From assembly GCA_963573385.1 (NCBI GenBank), contig CAUYLG010070646.1:1-64000 (forward strand): a DNA stretch of 64,000 nucleotides, given 5' to 3'. A model generated the notes under the pieces. The model was not told where the DNA came from. It ran no database searches and saw nothing but the letters and a program-made list of their open reading frames with translations. This document shows positions 48,297-60,370 of the stretch, one piece after another. Source of the stretch: Cacajao melanocephalus. Lineage: Eukaryota > Chordata > Mammalia > Primates > Pitheciidae. Made by a program: the position numbers and the translations under genes. The stretch's first letter is position 1, and every line of letters begins with the position of its first letter.

Positions 48297-48395
48297 TCTA
48301 AGGCATTTGAAGAAGGTATGCATTTCTTTTCAGTGACTTCCATGGTTTGAATGTGCCCCTCAAAGTTCACGTGTTGGAAACTTGATCCCCAATGT
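48297..48395 (+). repeat. Direct repeat copy 1, crossing the LTR 5-prime edge
   Basis: This interval aligns without gaps to 49317-49415 (offset exactly 1,020) at roughly 84 percent identity. About 41 bp of it is outside the LTR. Confidence 0.88.
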
Positions 48396-48723
48396 GGTAA
48401 TGTTGGGAGGTGGGACTTTTAAGAGGTAACTGGGATATAAGCCCTGCCCTCATGAGTGCACTAGTATTGTTATTGAGTGAGAGGGTTTACTATCGTAAGA
48501 GCAAGTTCCTTATAAAAGGACAAGTTTGGCCTCTCTTGCTCTCTCTCATCCTCTCTTGCCCTACCACCATAAAATGATGCAGCAAAAAGGGCCTCACCAG
48601 ATGCCAGCCCCTCAGTTTTGGACTCCCAGCCTCCAGAACCATAAGCCCAATGAATTCTGTTCATTATAAATTATTACACAGTCTGTGGTATTCTGTTATA
48701 GCAACACAAAACAGACTTAGACA
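48338..48723 (+). mobile_element. Solo LTR, ERVL-MaLR type
   Basis: A 386-bp non-coding LTR runs from TTCCATGGTTTGAATGTGCC to ACACAAAACAGACTTAGACA, flanked by the 5-bp duplication GTGAC (48333-48337 and 48724-48728). It contains GGGAGGTGGGACTTTTAAGA, CAGCCTCCAGAACCATAAGC and TGTGGTATTCTGTTATAGC. No internal retroviral genes are present. The exact subfamily is not assigned. Confidence 0.75.
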
Positions 48724-49316
48724 GTGACAGGATAAATGAAAAGAATCATCAAATGACTTCTGCCCCCTTCACTTTATATTTAAGAATGAGTTACTGGTTT
48801 TGTTTTACCATCTGTTCAGTTGAGAATGTGCAGCACTCAGGCCTTCTGCATGTCAACGTGGGATTAATGCCAAGTGCCGACAAAGCTGGACAGAGTGAAC
48901 AAGTATTTGGAAGCAGGTCCCCAGACAGGATTTGCAGCCCATGTCTCTTTTGAGACAATGACATACGCAATTCTTCTACCAAAAATGATCTCACTTGTTA
49001 ACAGCTGATTGTTCAGGGGTCTGGAAAGGATAGTGTATTATTCTGGCACCCAGGGTAAACTTAACTACAGACTGTAGTCATGTATAACCCCAACTTTCTC
49101 AGGGATCAAAAGCCAAGGAAGGCAAATACATTTGTAAAGTTGCTGAAAACAAGAATTACCTGTCTGGATTTTTTAAAAGTCATAAGCATTTTGTACAGGG
49201 TGAAAGGAAGAACACTTCTCCCAATTATTTCAGCTAAGATGGTTGAATTTTAGCTGACTACAATAACTAAAACTAATTACATGAGTAAATAAATGTATCA
49301 ATCTATCAATAAATTA

Positions 49317-49415
49317 ACTAAGGACCCTGAAGAAAGTATGAATTTCTTTTCAGTGACTTCTCTGGCTTGAATGTGTCCCCCAAAGTTCATGTGTTGGAAA
49401 CTTGATCCGCAAAGT
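49317..49415 (+). repeat. Direct repeat copy 2, partial LTR plus flank
   Basis: GAATTTCTTTTCAGTGACTT is followed by an LTR-like start (GGCTTGAATGTGTCCCCCAA) that stops after about 60 bp at AAAGTG, then unrelated sequence. Confidence 0.88.
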
Positions 49416-50910
49416 GAAAAGCCTTAAGATCTACCTAGAAAAATGACTGTTTGGAAACACAGAAAGAAAATAATTAGAAAAGAGAAAATGGAGCCAAATA
49501 AATGACATTAGTACAAGTAGGAGTGAGATTTAAATTAAAATGAGAACTCTAAAATCACTACAAAAAAATCACTTCAGGAGAAATTATTTCAGAAGGTAAA
49601 ACAGACTGTAGTTCATCCTCTGCTCCTCTGACATCAAAATAATAAAGGGAAACTGTTGCTTTCTGGCTCGAAGCTACAGAACACCAAGGCACTTTGTAAT
49701 CTAATACTTGACAACTGATACAGAAATTAGGGGAAGCAACACTAAATCTCAGATACTCTCTTACAAGGAAGAGAGAGAAAAGCTTCAAAATCTATTTTAC
49801 CTCAGGGCAGAAATCGTTTCACCCTCAGTCCATTAAATCACATTGACATGATATCAGAGTGAAAACTCATTAGGGCATTTTATGCTTTCATACTTGAGCC
49901 CTGGTGTTACTAAGGCACCCAAGAGAAATCTTCCTTCAGAAACTCAAAACAGCTGGCACCAGATTTCAGGGAAACGAGGCAGCTGGCCTACAGCTGGAGA
50001 GCATCAGCGGAATAGCCAAGACTGGAGAAGGACGAGGGAGTCAGCCAAAGAGCAGTATTTTCTTGAGATAATTCTGACCTAGCACAAGGACATGCTTTTT
50101 TATTTACTAGTTATTGCTCAGAAAGGGAAGGGGTTGATTTTAGAAACTAAACCCCTACTGTAAGTCAAAGAGATACTAATGGGAAGACTCCTTAAAAAAG
50201 AAAGTTTTTGCCTTCTTGATTTGATTTTTCTGTAGCATATAAACTCAATCTCAGGAGACAATTGTGTCTCAGTCTCCCATATCTCTACTTCCTTGGACTT
50301 TTCTTTTGCTCCTACACTAAAGTGTCAGCAAGGAGGGAGGTAGCTCCAGCCAGCTTCATGTTACAAGGACCTTTCATGGCACTCATGCCTTTGGACTCTG
50401 AAGGCATCGCCAATGTTTAGCATTTCTATGATATAACGACACCACTGTGAAGTAAAGCCTTTCCCTAGGAGCAGCTCTCACTTCCGTGTAAATCCATTAA
50501 CCTGGTTGAGATCTGAATTCCAACTGCCAGGTTCTTCTAATCTCCAAAGTGCACATGCAGGCCACTTTCCTTATGCAGCAGACTGAGCAAAAACCACCAA
50601 TAGCTTTTACAAAGAACAAACACACACATTGTTTCCCATCACAACGGCAAATGTCAAACTGCTGTTTTTGCCTATTCCAAAAGTGCGTTGGGGGTGGAGG
50701 GAGCATTCTAGGGAAGTCTTGCACTTACTTATTTTGCATGCTTGATAAAAGTTAAATCTAACCAAATACCTGCAACACGTACACTTATGCTGCAACTATT
50801 CTACTCCTAGAGTCAACAGCAATGGGTTTCCCAGTTTTCAGACCTTGAACTATCTCCTTTGACATAGTTCTGACATAATTCTCTGGGTTTTTTTTCTTCT
50901 CATCACAGCC

Positions 50911-51180
50911 TTTTTTTTTTTTTTTTTTTTTTTGAGGGACTGGTTCTTTATTTCCAAAAGACGCTTGTCAATATTCAGTATCAAAACAGTTGCACCATTG
51001 ATTTCTCTTTCTTCCAATTGGCCCAAAGAGACCACATAAAAGGAGAGTACATTTTAAGCCCATAAGCCGCAGGATATACACCTAACAGACCTCCTAGAAA
51101 CCTTACCAGAAAATGGGGACTGGGTAGGGAAACTTTAAAAGATCAACAAACTGCCAGCCCATGGACTGCAGAGGCATTGC
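50911..51180 (-). pseudogene. Processed retrocopy of an unidentified transcript (3-prime end)
   Basis: On the minus strand a sequence ends with GGAAATAAAGAACCAGTCCC followed at once by a pure A run of 23 (T at 50911-50933). An AATAAA signal about 15 bases before an A-tail is the mark of a reverse-transcribed mRNA end. One frame upstream is open for about 50 residues (including VRFLGGLLGVYPAAYG and MWSLWANWKKEK) and looks like the tail of a small membrane protein, but I do not recognise the parent gene. The 5-prime limit and target-site duplication were not found. It could also be an unfamiliar 3-prime UTR or an old repeat. Confidence 0.55.
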
Positions 51181-51181
51181 C

Positions 51182-51205
51182 TTTTTTTTTTTTTTTTTTT
51201 TTTTT
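51182..51205 (+). repeat. Second poly-T run of 24
   Basis: A pure T tract 248 bp to the right of the first. It may be the tail of a second minus-strand insertion whose body lies to the right, but no family is recognised there. Confidence 0.85.
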
Positions 51206-51583
51206 ATTCCTGCTGTGGTTCATGAAAAAGATAGTATTTTCACTCAGGTTAGAGGGCAAGTAATTTTTTACAATTTTTAAATTGATATGAATCATTAGTC
51301 TAATGACCAAGGATTTGAGACATGGATAAGTCAAAACAATGGAAGAAGTCAAATCTAAGTAAAAATAAAGGAAAAAACTCAAAATGTCATCTTAAATAAT
51401 GTGGCAATAGAGTGAATTATTTCATTTTTCATGGCATCAGTGGTGGAACTTCAAATGCGTAGCATGTGGTGGCTGGAAAAGTCTTTAAAGATTAGCCTAT
51501 GCAACCCTCATTGTACGGATGGGGAGACCAAGGCAAGGCAAAGAAGTCAAGAAAATCTTAAAATACAGTGGTACATGACATAG

Positions 51584-51972
<389 letters not shown>

Positions 51973-54362
51973 TCAGCTTTTTTTCTGAGCAGAGATTAAA
52001 AATTAGGCTCCATTCTCTAAACATACAACTATTAGACAGCATAGACACAGAGATACAGCTCAAGAGTATGTTGGATGATTGGATCAAGCTGACCTGTTAT
52101 GAAAACTGGCCTCTATATATTCAACATACCAACAATCCACACATGGATAACTGAGTTCTAATACTGTTATTATTTTGATAAGATGCATGGGGAAAATGAG
52201 GTCTTGGCCCTCACTGGACCAATATCAGTAGCAAAGTCTGGCCAACGGGCTTGGAGGTTCCATGCTTTCCAGAGGGACACCTAATAATCTGCCTCTCACA
52301 GTGCGAGGAGAGTTCAGCAAATATTAGGGAGTTACTGCCCTTTCCATTTTAGACAAACACCAGCAGCTCCTCTTTAGTTCAATGGTATTTGCACAGGCCT
52401 TATGAAAGCTGTTAAGATTCAGAACCATTGTCAGAGGACTTGGCTGAACCTAACCTAATCTTCTCTGAGAGACAGAAAACTGGCCCAGAAGTGGGGCTAT
52501 AACCTTCAGTCACCTGCTGGCATTGCTGAGATCTGATGTCTAAGAAATGAGGATCCAGTGTGTCTTTGATGCCCAGTCAAGGCTTTGAAGCTGTGTCAAG
52601 ACCACGGGACAAAGGCAGCACTGTTTATGCAAATCTGGAAACAAAAGAAGCTAAGCTCCAAAGCCATTAGAAGTAACATCAGAAATTCAATACTCAGAGA
52701 TGATTAGAGTCCCTACACCAGTATGAAACAGGAAACCTAAAAGCAAAGCTGGGCAACACACCAAAACACATACTGTAGGAAGGAATCCTGAGCTGGCCGG
52801 AGCCTGGCTAGATGTGCTCAGAAGCCTTGATATATGAAGCTCCCTTAGCCAAGAGGCAGCCATCTGCATACCAAAGGAAGGACATCCTGGGTGGCTGCTG
52901 CTTCACTACCTGAGGCACACAGCTCCTTCATAAGAAGGTCCAACATATGCCCTTGCAAGGCTAGCTCTCATGTTGCCATGTTCCTTGGGAATTCAGTCAT
53001 CATCAAGCACATGCCTTCCCAAGGAGACAACACTCTTAGCAAACACCTTTGGCACAGTATTCAACAGGATGAGATACCACGAGCTTCCTAGAAAAGAATT
53101 TTTTAAGGCCACCCCACAAAGATCTAAAGTTGGGCTAAGGGTCCAGGAAGCATCGATTATGCAGTAACGTGAAAGTTCTCCAGATATGGTTACCCCTATG
53201 AAGAGGAAAGTGTTAGGTCAGAAAAGGACTCAGAGAACATCTCATCCAGAGATTTTGAAGCAAGACTGCATATTACCACCCTCTGAGAAGTTTTCAAAAT
53301 ATGTCAATTGCCTTAGCTCATCAAATGATGACAATAAGTGGCTGCATTATGTTAGCACATTTCTCTTACGTTACAGGAAAGGAAACTGAGGCCTGGAGAT
53401 AATAAGTGACTTGTTCAAAGCAGTCCAGCATGAGCAATGCTTCCAAGTTCCTTCACAGGACAACACAATAGCATATCTGCACACTATGAAATATGAAAGA
53501 GGCTGCTTTGGTTAGAGGCAACTGTCCTGGGGACCCCACTGCTACCAGCTTCACTTCATCCCCACGTGATTGTTGTTTTCTTGGTGGGATATGCTAAGCT
53601 GTCGTATGCAGTTCACATTTTTGAGAAGAAGAAAAGATACAAAAATAAAGTGGATGCATAAACTTAAGAGCCTTTACTGTAGAATTTTTGCCCTGTCACC
53701 AAAAGAACACAAGAAAACAGGTATGGAACGGTATAAGATTTAACAACCAAGTTGCATTCTTCCCACAGAAGGCTGCTGTACCTGCAGTTATAATAATGCT
53801 ACTGTATTGACTTCTTAAAAATTCTTTGTGCAGCAGCAACAAACTCAGAACAATCCTCTGTATAGCAGAATAAAACTGTGTAAATTTCTAAAAAGCCATA
53901 TTTTGAGTTCATAGCTAGTAAAGACACCAGGCTTGGGGACTTTGTAATATCATGTAATTAAGGCTGAACTGCCAGCTACTAAAAACAGGCTAATTTAGTA
54001 GACTGTTTATATTTATCACAAATGAGGTGAAGAGTCTTTAATGGCATGCCAAAGGGAAAAATTAAATAAAATTAAATATGAGAAACAAAGAAACCAAGAT
54101 TAGGGATTATGGGAACTGAAGTAGCTCAAATGAATTCTGTGTAAGGAAATTCACTGGTTTGATTTTCCTGTGCTCTATTAAAAGATGTTCATCAATAGAT
54201 ATTTTTTCTTCTGCAATACTTAAGGCTTAATGAACTCATTATGTAAGACACACCGAAGAAAGAGTTTGAGGGAGTGCCATTTTATACTGAGTCCGAGCGC
54301 AAGGAGCTTCCTATAGTGGGAAAACATTTGGGGCACTCTCTTTTAAAAATATATATTTTTTA
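51973..54362. other. Intronic stretch without recognised features
   Basis: A MIR-like patch (GAAAGGAAACTGAGGCCTGG near 53380) is the only suggestion. No exon or RNA gene is seen. Confidence 0.5.
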
Positions 54363-54375
54363 AAAACAGTCACTA

Positions 54376-54849
54376 GACTGTTCACAACAGCAAAGACTTG
54401 GAACCAACCCAAATGCCCATCAATGATAGACTGGATAAAGAAAATGTGGTACATACATACTATGAAATACTATGCAGCCATAAAAAATGCTGAGTTCATG
54501 TTTTTTGCAGGGACATGGATGAAACTGGAAACCATCATTCTCAGCAAACCAACACAAGAACAGAAAACCAAACACTGCATGTTCTCCCTCATAAATGGGT
54601 ATTGAACAATGAGAACATACGGACACAGGGAGGGGAAAATCACACACCGGCGTCTGGGGGTGGGGGGCTAGGGGAGAAATAGCAGGGGGTGGGGGGATTG
54701 GGGAGGGATAGCATTGGAGAAATACCTAATGTAGATGATGGGGTGATGGATGCAGCAAATCACCACCATGGTACCTGTACACCTATGTAACAAACCTCCA
54801 AGATCTGCACATGTAACCCAGAACTTAAAGTATAATAAATAAATTTCAA
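54376..54849 (+). mobile_element. Primate L1 3-prime end, 5-prime truncated
   Basis: The end of ORF2 and the 3-prime UTR of a primate L1 (L1PA/L1PB type) are plain: CAAATGCCCATCAATGATAG, ACTATGCAGCCATAAAAAAT, a G-rich tract, and CCAGAACTTAAAGTATAATA before a short A-tail. Probable target duplication AAAACAGTCACTA (54363-54375) and AAAATAGCCACTA (54850-54862). It is a dead, truncated copy. Confidence 0.93.
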
Positions 54850-55149
54850 AAAATAGCCACTATTGGATGGAGATAGAACATATGTGCTTGACTTAATTAA
54901 AAAAAAAAAAAACCACAAGTGATGCATGCCTGGCTGGGTTTCTCCTATGTAACCCTGTACATTACTACTTCTCTTAATAAGAAAACCCCTTGGTCTTTTT
55001 AATGGTTTAAACATCTGGAATCTGGAGTTTAGAATATTCCAGAGTATGCCAATTTTCCAAACTCTGAAAATCCCATGATCTGTACTTTAAGTGCATACAT
55101 AGCCTTCTAGGAGCTCATCTTCTGCGGTTCCCAAATCAAGAAGTGCATC

Positions 55150-55318
55150 CAAATCACTCGCGGACATGCTTAGCACACCAATTCCTCAGCCCCCATTGTG
55201 GACCATCTGATTGAATGTGGCTGAAATGGGCCCCAGAAATGCACGTATCTAACAAATGCTCCAGGTATTGTGATGCAGCTGACCTCTGAACCTGTATCTG
55301 GGAAACACTAGTTGAATC
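55150..55318 (+). repeat. MER5A-like hAT remnant
   Basis: GGGCCCCAGAAATGCACGTA, TCTAACAAATGCTCCAGGTA and TGTGATGCAGCTGACC follow the MER5A body, degraded. Confidence 0.5.
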
Positions 55319-58300
55319 CAGCAGCCTTATACTAAAGGATTGGCAGAACAATGGTAAGGACCATGCCCACTCATGGCCAATGAACTAGACCAATGGGGAC
55401 AAGTCACTTTTAGGCCACCTCAACTACTAATTTCAATATGAGTACCTGGCCACACAGACAACTGATAGCGGAATAAATAAAAGGAAGTACATAACATTTT
55501 AAAAACCCATTGTTTTAGAAATCCATAGTTTGTCCTGCTAAACAAAAAGCCTGTGATGGAAATCAATATACCCTGTCAATCTTATTAAAACCTAAAAAGA
55601 CTGAGGAAAGACAGAGAAGAAGCTTGTACATTTCTAAAATATTTTTGTATGCTGGCTGTTTCAAGCCTTACATGCCAATTCCACAAAATCCATTTGCAAC
55701 ACAAGACATGGTCTGACTGTCTGAGTGCTCTCCCACCCAACCTGTTTCTAGAACATGGAAAGCAGTGGTGTGGGAGCTGCATATAAGCTTACTGTTCAGT
55801 GGTGTAGTGATGACATGAAAAATCCTGATTCCACTTGGCAGGAACTTTCTACTATCTTGGCGGGTGTAAACTATAATCACTGTGGTGTGTGGAGCTGAGA
55901 CAGGATTATGGGGCTGGCTGGCAACCAAGAAACTAAAAAGCAGTCTATTAGTCCAGCAAGGGACTCCGTGTCAGGAATGCCATGGCCCCAAATGTCCACA
56001 ACCAAATTTTTCACAACTTTCCCAAGAATTTAAGTTCCACTGTTAGTTTCTAGAAAATGCTGCCTTTGCCAAGACTCTAAAAAGCAGAAATTTCTCACTT
56101 AATATGGCTTTCAGGGAGAACACCAATCAAGGTACCTCCATAGACCCTCCTGTCTTAGGATTCTGTCTCTCTCTTTTGAGAATGAGATGCTTGCCTTCAC
56201 CACTGCCCTCCCCATCTCCAAAACATATACAATCACTCTCAGAAAGAAAAAGGGACTGGAAAGAAAGAGTCCTACTTCCCTCTTGTCAAAAATGTATGCA
56301 CTTTGGACTTGGCAGTCCATATGGCGAAAGCTCTATGTAAGGAACCTTCTCTCTGCAGCCTGATATATCCCTCAAAAGGGATCCCTTGATATAAACCTTG
56401 AAGTGATTTCAACCTGGAAGGTAATAAACTATTCCAATAAAGCCAATGGGCCAATGAAAGCAGGTGCTCATGAAAATCCTTCAGCTCAGCAGCTTGCCCC
56501 AAACTCATCTTCTACCATACTCTTGGGGGCATACAGCCCAAGATCATTATTTATGTTATTATTTGTGTTTCTGAAAGATATATCTTCTAAGAGGTCTTCA
56601 AACATTAATCAGAAAACATTGGAGGGAAGGAGATAATTTTGCATTATATTTACAGAGGAACAAAATCTTATCTGTTAAACCAACAAGTCAGGGGAAGGCC
56701 ATAGCTTGCTGAATTTGACAAACCACTAAAATAATAATTGTTGCTTCAATTAAGTGAAACACATTACAAAGTCAGCCCTGGCAGGATGTCATGGAGCTAT
56801 CATTCAGCGTCTGACTCTGAAAGGATTTCTGTATGGTGCTCCTAGAGAGGAAAAGAAACGCCCTACAGCCAAATCTGAGGTTTAATTCATGCAAGAGACT
56901 TGGCTAATGCCACCGACCACAAATGCTGTGTTTTCATGGATCCGAACTACAGAAATTTCCAGCAAATTGATTACAGCCACTCTATTTATATTCTGCCTGA
57001 CTTTTCAATTATTACCTGTAATGAGATTCTTTTTTATTTTTATGAACGTTAACGCACAGCTTTTCTACCAGAGGAGTGGAGAGCTAAGGAAAACGTAATA
57101 CAACCCTGATCCTTTTACCACTAGGTCACTCGCTGGCGGCTTGCCAAGCCTGCTGGTTCCCAAAAGCAGTTACTGCTTGGGTCCTGGAGTTCCTTCAGCA
57201 GCCTGAGGTGGGAGCAAAGGTCACCAAGTCAAATAAAAGAAAGATAGCAGGGACTAACTGCCAGTGCACACAGTGTGGGCCTGATGAGGACTGGGCTGCC
57301 TGGACAAAATCCAGGGGACAGTGGCCGCTCAGCTCCAACAATAGTTGCTGTGTATGAATTCAGGCCTGGTAAGGTCAGGTGCTGGTTACATGGTATGTTT
57401 TGTGTGTGAAAAGTTACCAAGTTATACATTTATGATATATGAACTTCTGGATAAATATTACACCTCATCAAAAAGATTTTTTTATTAGGACCAGATCTTC
57501 TAGAGGCCAGAGAGACAAGGACAAGAGAGCAGGATGGATGGGTCTTACCAGAGAGGCCTTCAGAGTAGCCACCTGGAACAGGTGTTATATGTAGCTGGCT
57601 TTTATTGCGCCACCCAGGGCATGGCTGTAGGTAGGCTGGCAGTGTTTAAAGAATGTGGGATAGAGAGACGGATAAAATATCACACTTACCCAGAATTGGA
57701 TATATAAAACACTCATATCTGGGCTAAAATGTAAAGGATATATGTACATGCATAGAAAGTTTCTAGAAAAATACACAAGAAACTGTTAACATTGGTCACT
57801 GGGGGGTGGTATAGAGTAGATGGGAGATCTACTTTTTGTTATATTCCCACTCAAACTGTTCATTTTTTTAATTTATTATGGAAGTATATTACTTTTCCAC
57901 TTAAAAAAAGTCAGAAGAGCAAATCCTTAAAATAACTGAATTGCTATTAAAAATCCACAAAGACCCAAAGGGATTCAAATTTTTAAAAATTAACAATTTT
58001 TGATATGCTAACAATATATCAATTAAATGCAATTAAGTGAACAAGTCACCCTTTGGAAATAAAAATGTCAAAACATACAATGCATACGTTTTGTAATTCC
58101 TGATGAATAATAGCTATGATTTAAACACACACAGTAAAAGTTCTTCACGATATGGTAACTGGAGAATAGGTATAGTGACCATACCATAGGCTAATGATTT
58201 TCTTTCAGACTTTACTGTATGTTGTTATGCTATGTGAAGAAATGTGCAGAAACAAGCCTTATTATTGTCCTACTACAGTCCTATATAAGCCTTATAATAG

Positions 58301-59384
58301 TCCCACTATACTGTGCCATAGACTTGGAGACGGTGCCACACAGCAATATGACCCACGTGCACGTTTAAGTGTTGGAAAAAGAACCAAGGGACAACCAGCA
58401 GCCTTCTCAGTTACAAGGCTTTCATTGTTCATTCCTGTGACCATCAGAGGCAGACAAGCAAAAGGAACCTAAGAAGCACATGCTTATATATTTGGAGTCA
58501 CAAAGAAACTTCGTGGTAAAATCACTTTGATAAAGGAGCTAAAAACAAATCTGGGAAAACCAAACTCTGCTAAGAATACTCCCCATGCTCCTTTAAACCA
58601 AGAAGCATATTCATTATACAATAATCAGCATTAAAACAACTCACAGGACTAAAAACCTAGAAATCAGTTATCTCATTCCAAAATCACCATGGAAATCTCT
58701 TAACTATCCTGTGCTTTAGATCCCTCATCATGGGACTCAATCACATAAAACCCGGGCAATTTAGGCACCCTTTCTAATTCTGTAGGCAAGTTGTCATGAC
58801 TGGAACAACAGGATTGGTGACATTTATTAGTCGCTTCAGGTTTTACGCAAAGGAAATATTCTGAGGTCCAATCACGTTTTGAAATTAGAGGTTGCAAAGA
58901 CAATTGATAATTTCTTCAATCATTTGGAATGAAGCTGAATTTAGGGGACAGCCAAATCTAAGACTACCAATTAAAAAGTCTGAAAAAATGGACTATTTTA
59001 TCAACATGAATCCAAAATGTAGCCAATATGTGTATGATTAGTGCCACCTTGATCATTTGACACTAATAATACTTGAGAAATTTCTTTCTACTGTTGTGTT
59101 GCTATGATCACAGCAAATGACCTGCATATTCACATACAACCCACAATTTAGTCATAATCTGTCTCTATGAAATACACCAAAACAGAGTAGAGTGCACTAA
59201 CTAAAAAGTGCCTGAACTAAGTGATGAAATTATCAAGACAGCGGAAGAGAACCACTGAGTCCTTTGCATCATTCAAGTGGAAACGACAATTCTTATTTGA
59301 AAGAAACACTAGCGTTCTTATCTTCCCAAGTTGGGCCAACCGACAGAAGCAAAAACTAGAACTAATTGGTCTTTTCATGATCTC
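55319..59384. other. Intronic stretch without recognised features
   Basis: About 4 kb of mostly unique-looking sequence. The part 56640-57100 lacks repeats and contains TF-like words, but no regulatory role can be shown from one sequence. No exon is recognised. Confidence 0.5.
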
Positions 59385-59602
59385 AAGCAGACCATCTGCA
59401 CCAGTCTGCAACATTAGCTGCCTGGGTCACCTCCTGGCTCCACCATGCATTAGCCTAGTGACCTCAGACAAGTTATTTATATTCTCTGTGCCTCAGTTTC
59501 CTCCTGCATAAAGTGACAAAATGGAATGTAATGGTATCTCCCACCTAGGGTTGTTGTCTAGAGTAAATCAGTTTTGATACCAAAGTGTTCAGAACACTGC
59601 CT
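59385..59602 (+). repeat. MIR SINE
   Basis: CCTCCTGGCTCCACCATGCA, GTGCCTCAGTTTCCTCCTGC, CTAGGGTTGTTGTCTAGAGT and GTGTTCAGAACACTGCC give a long MIR. Confidence 0.88.
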
Positions 59603-59614
59603 CCATGAATGTTA

Positions 59615-59765
59615 GTTTTCTTTCTTTCTTTCTTTCTTTTTCTTTCTCCCTCACTCCCTTCCCTCCTCTCCTTCCTGACTTCCCTTCCTTCCTTCCCTTC
59701 TTTTCTTCCCTCCCTCCCTTCCCTTCCTTTCCTTTCTTCCCTTTCTCTTTTCTTTTCTTCTTTTT
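59615..59765 (+). repeat. TTTC/TTCC microsatellite
   Basis: About 150 bp of almost pure pyrimidine, expanded from the tail of the adjacent antisense Alu. Confidence 0.96.
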
Positions 59766-60056
59766 GAGAAAAGAAAAACATTCTCACTCTGTGACCCAGA
59801 ATGGTTCTCACTCTGTTACCCAGAATGTAGTACAGTGGTTCAATCTCAGCTTGCTGCATCCTCCACCTCCTGGGATCAAGCAATCCTCCCACCTCAGTCT
59901 CCCAAGCTGGGACTACAGGTGCATGCCACTATGCCTGGATAATTTTTGCATTTCTTATAGAGATGGGGTTTCACCATGTTGCCAAGGCTTAAGCAACCTG
60001 GCCACCTCGGCCTCCCAAAGTGCTGGGATTATAGGCATGAGCCACTGAACCCAGAC
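59766..60056 (-). mobile_element. Alu SINE with internal 24-bp duplication
   Basis: Antisense Alu. TTCTCACTCTGTGACCCAGA at 59781 recurs as TTCTCACTCTGTTACCCAGA at 59805. Confidence 0.94.
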
Positions 60057-60219
60057 AAATGATAGTTTCCTATGCTAATATATTTTGGTGCTGTTGGAAA
60101 AAAGAAACCAAATGGGATTCCATTGGAATATTTTTTAAAATCTTCATTTTGAAAGGGAAATATAAAGGAGATAGGACAAAAAGGAAAAGATTGAAAGGAA
60201 ATGGCAACTATCATTGACT

Positions 60220-60370
60220 TAGAAGCATTCATGTAAAAGACACTGTACATACCTTATCTCATTACTTGTAACCATAACTCTTTGAGGCAGATGTTATTAT
60301 TAGTTATTAGAAGACAAGGCAGCTATGTCTTAGAGTTTACTGATGTGCCCTCAATCACACAGAAGATTTG
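60220..60370 (-). repeat. MIR SINE, antisense remnant
   Basis: CATACCTTATCTCATTACTT, TTTGAGGCAGATGTTATTAT and CCTCAATCACACAGAAG fit antisense MIR. Confidence 0.7.

Noticed and set aside
54423..54605. 60-codon ORF resembling a protein (IDWIKKMWYIHTMKYYAAI)
   Set aside because: It is the end of L1 ORF2 in a truncated copy, not a host gene.
59605..60048. 147-codon plus-strand ORF
   Set aside because: Ser/Phe/Pro-rich translation of the polypyrimidine tract joined to an Alu frame.
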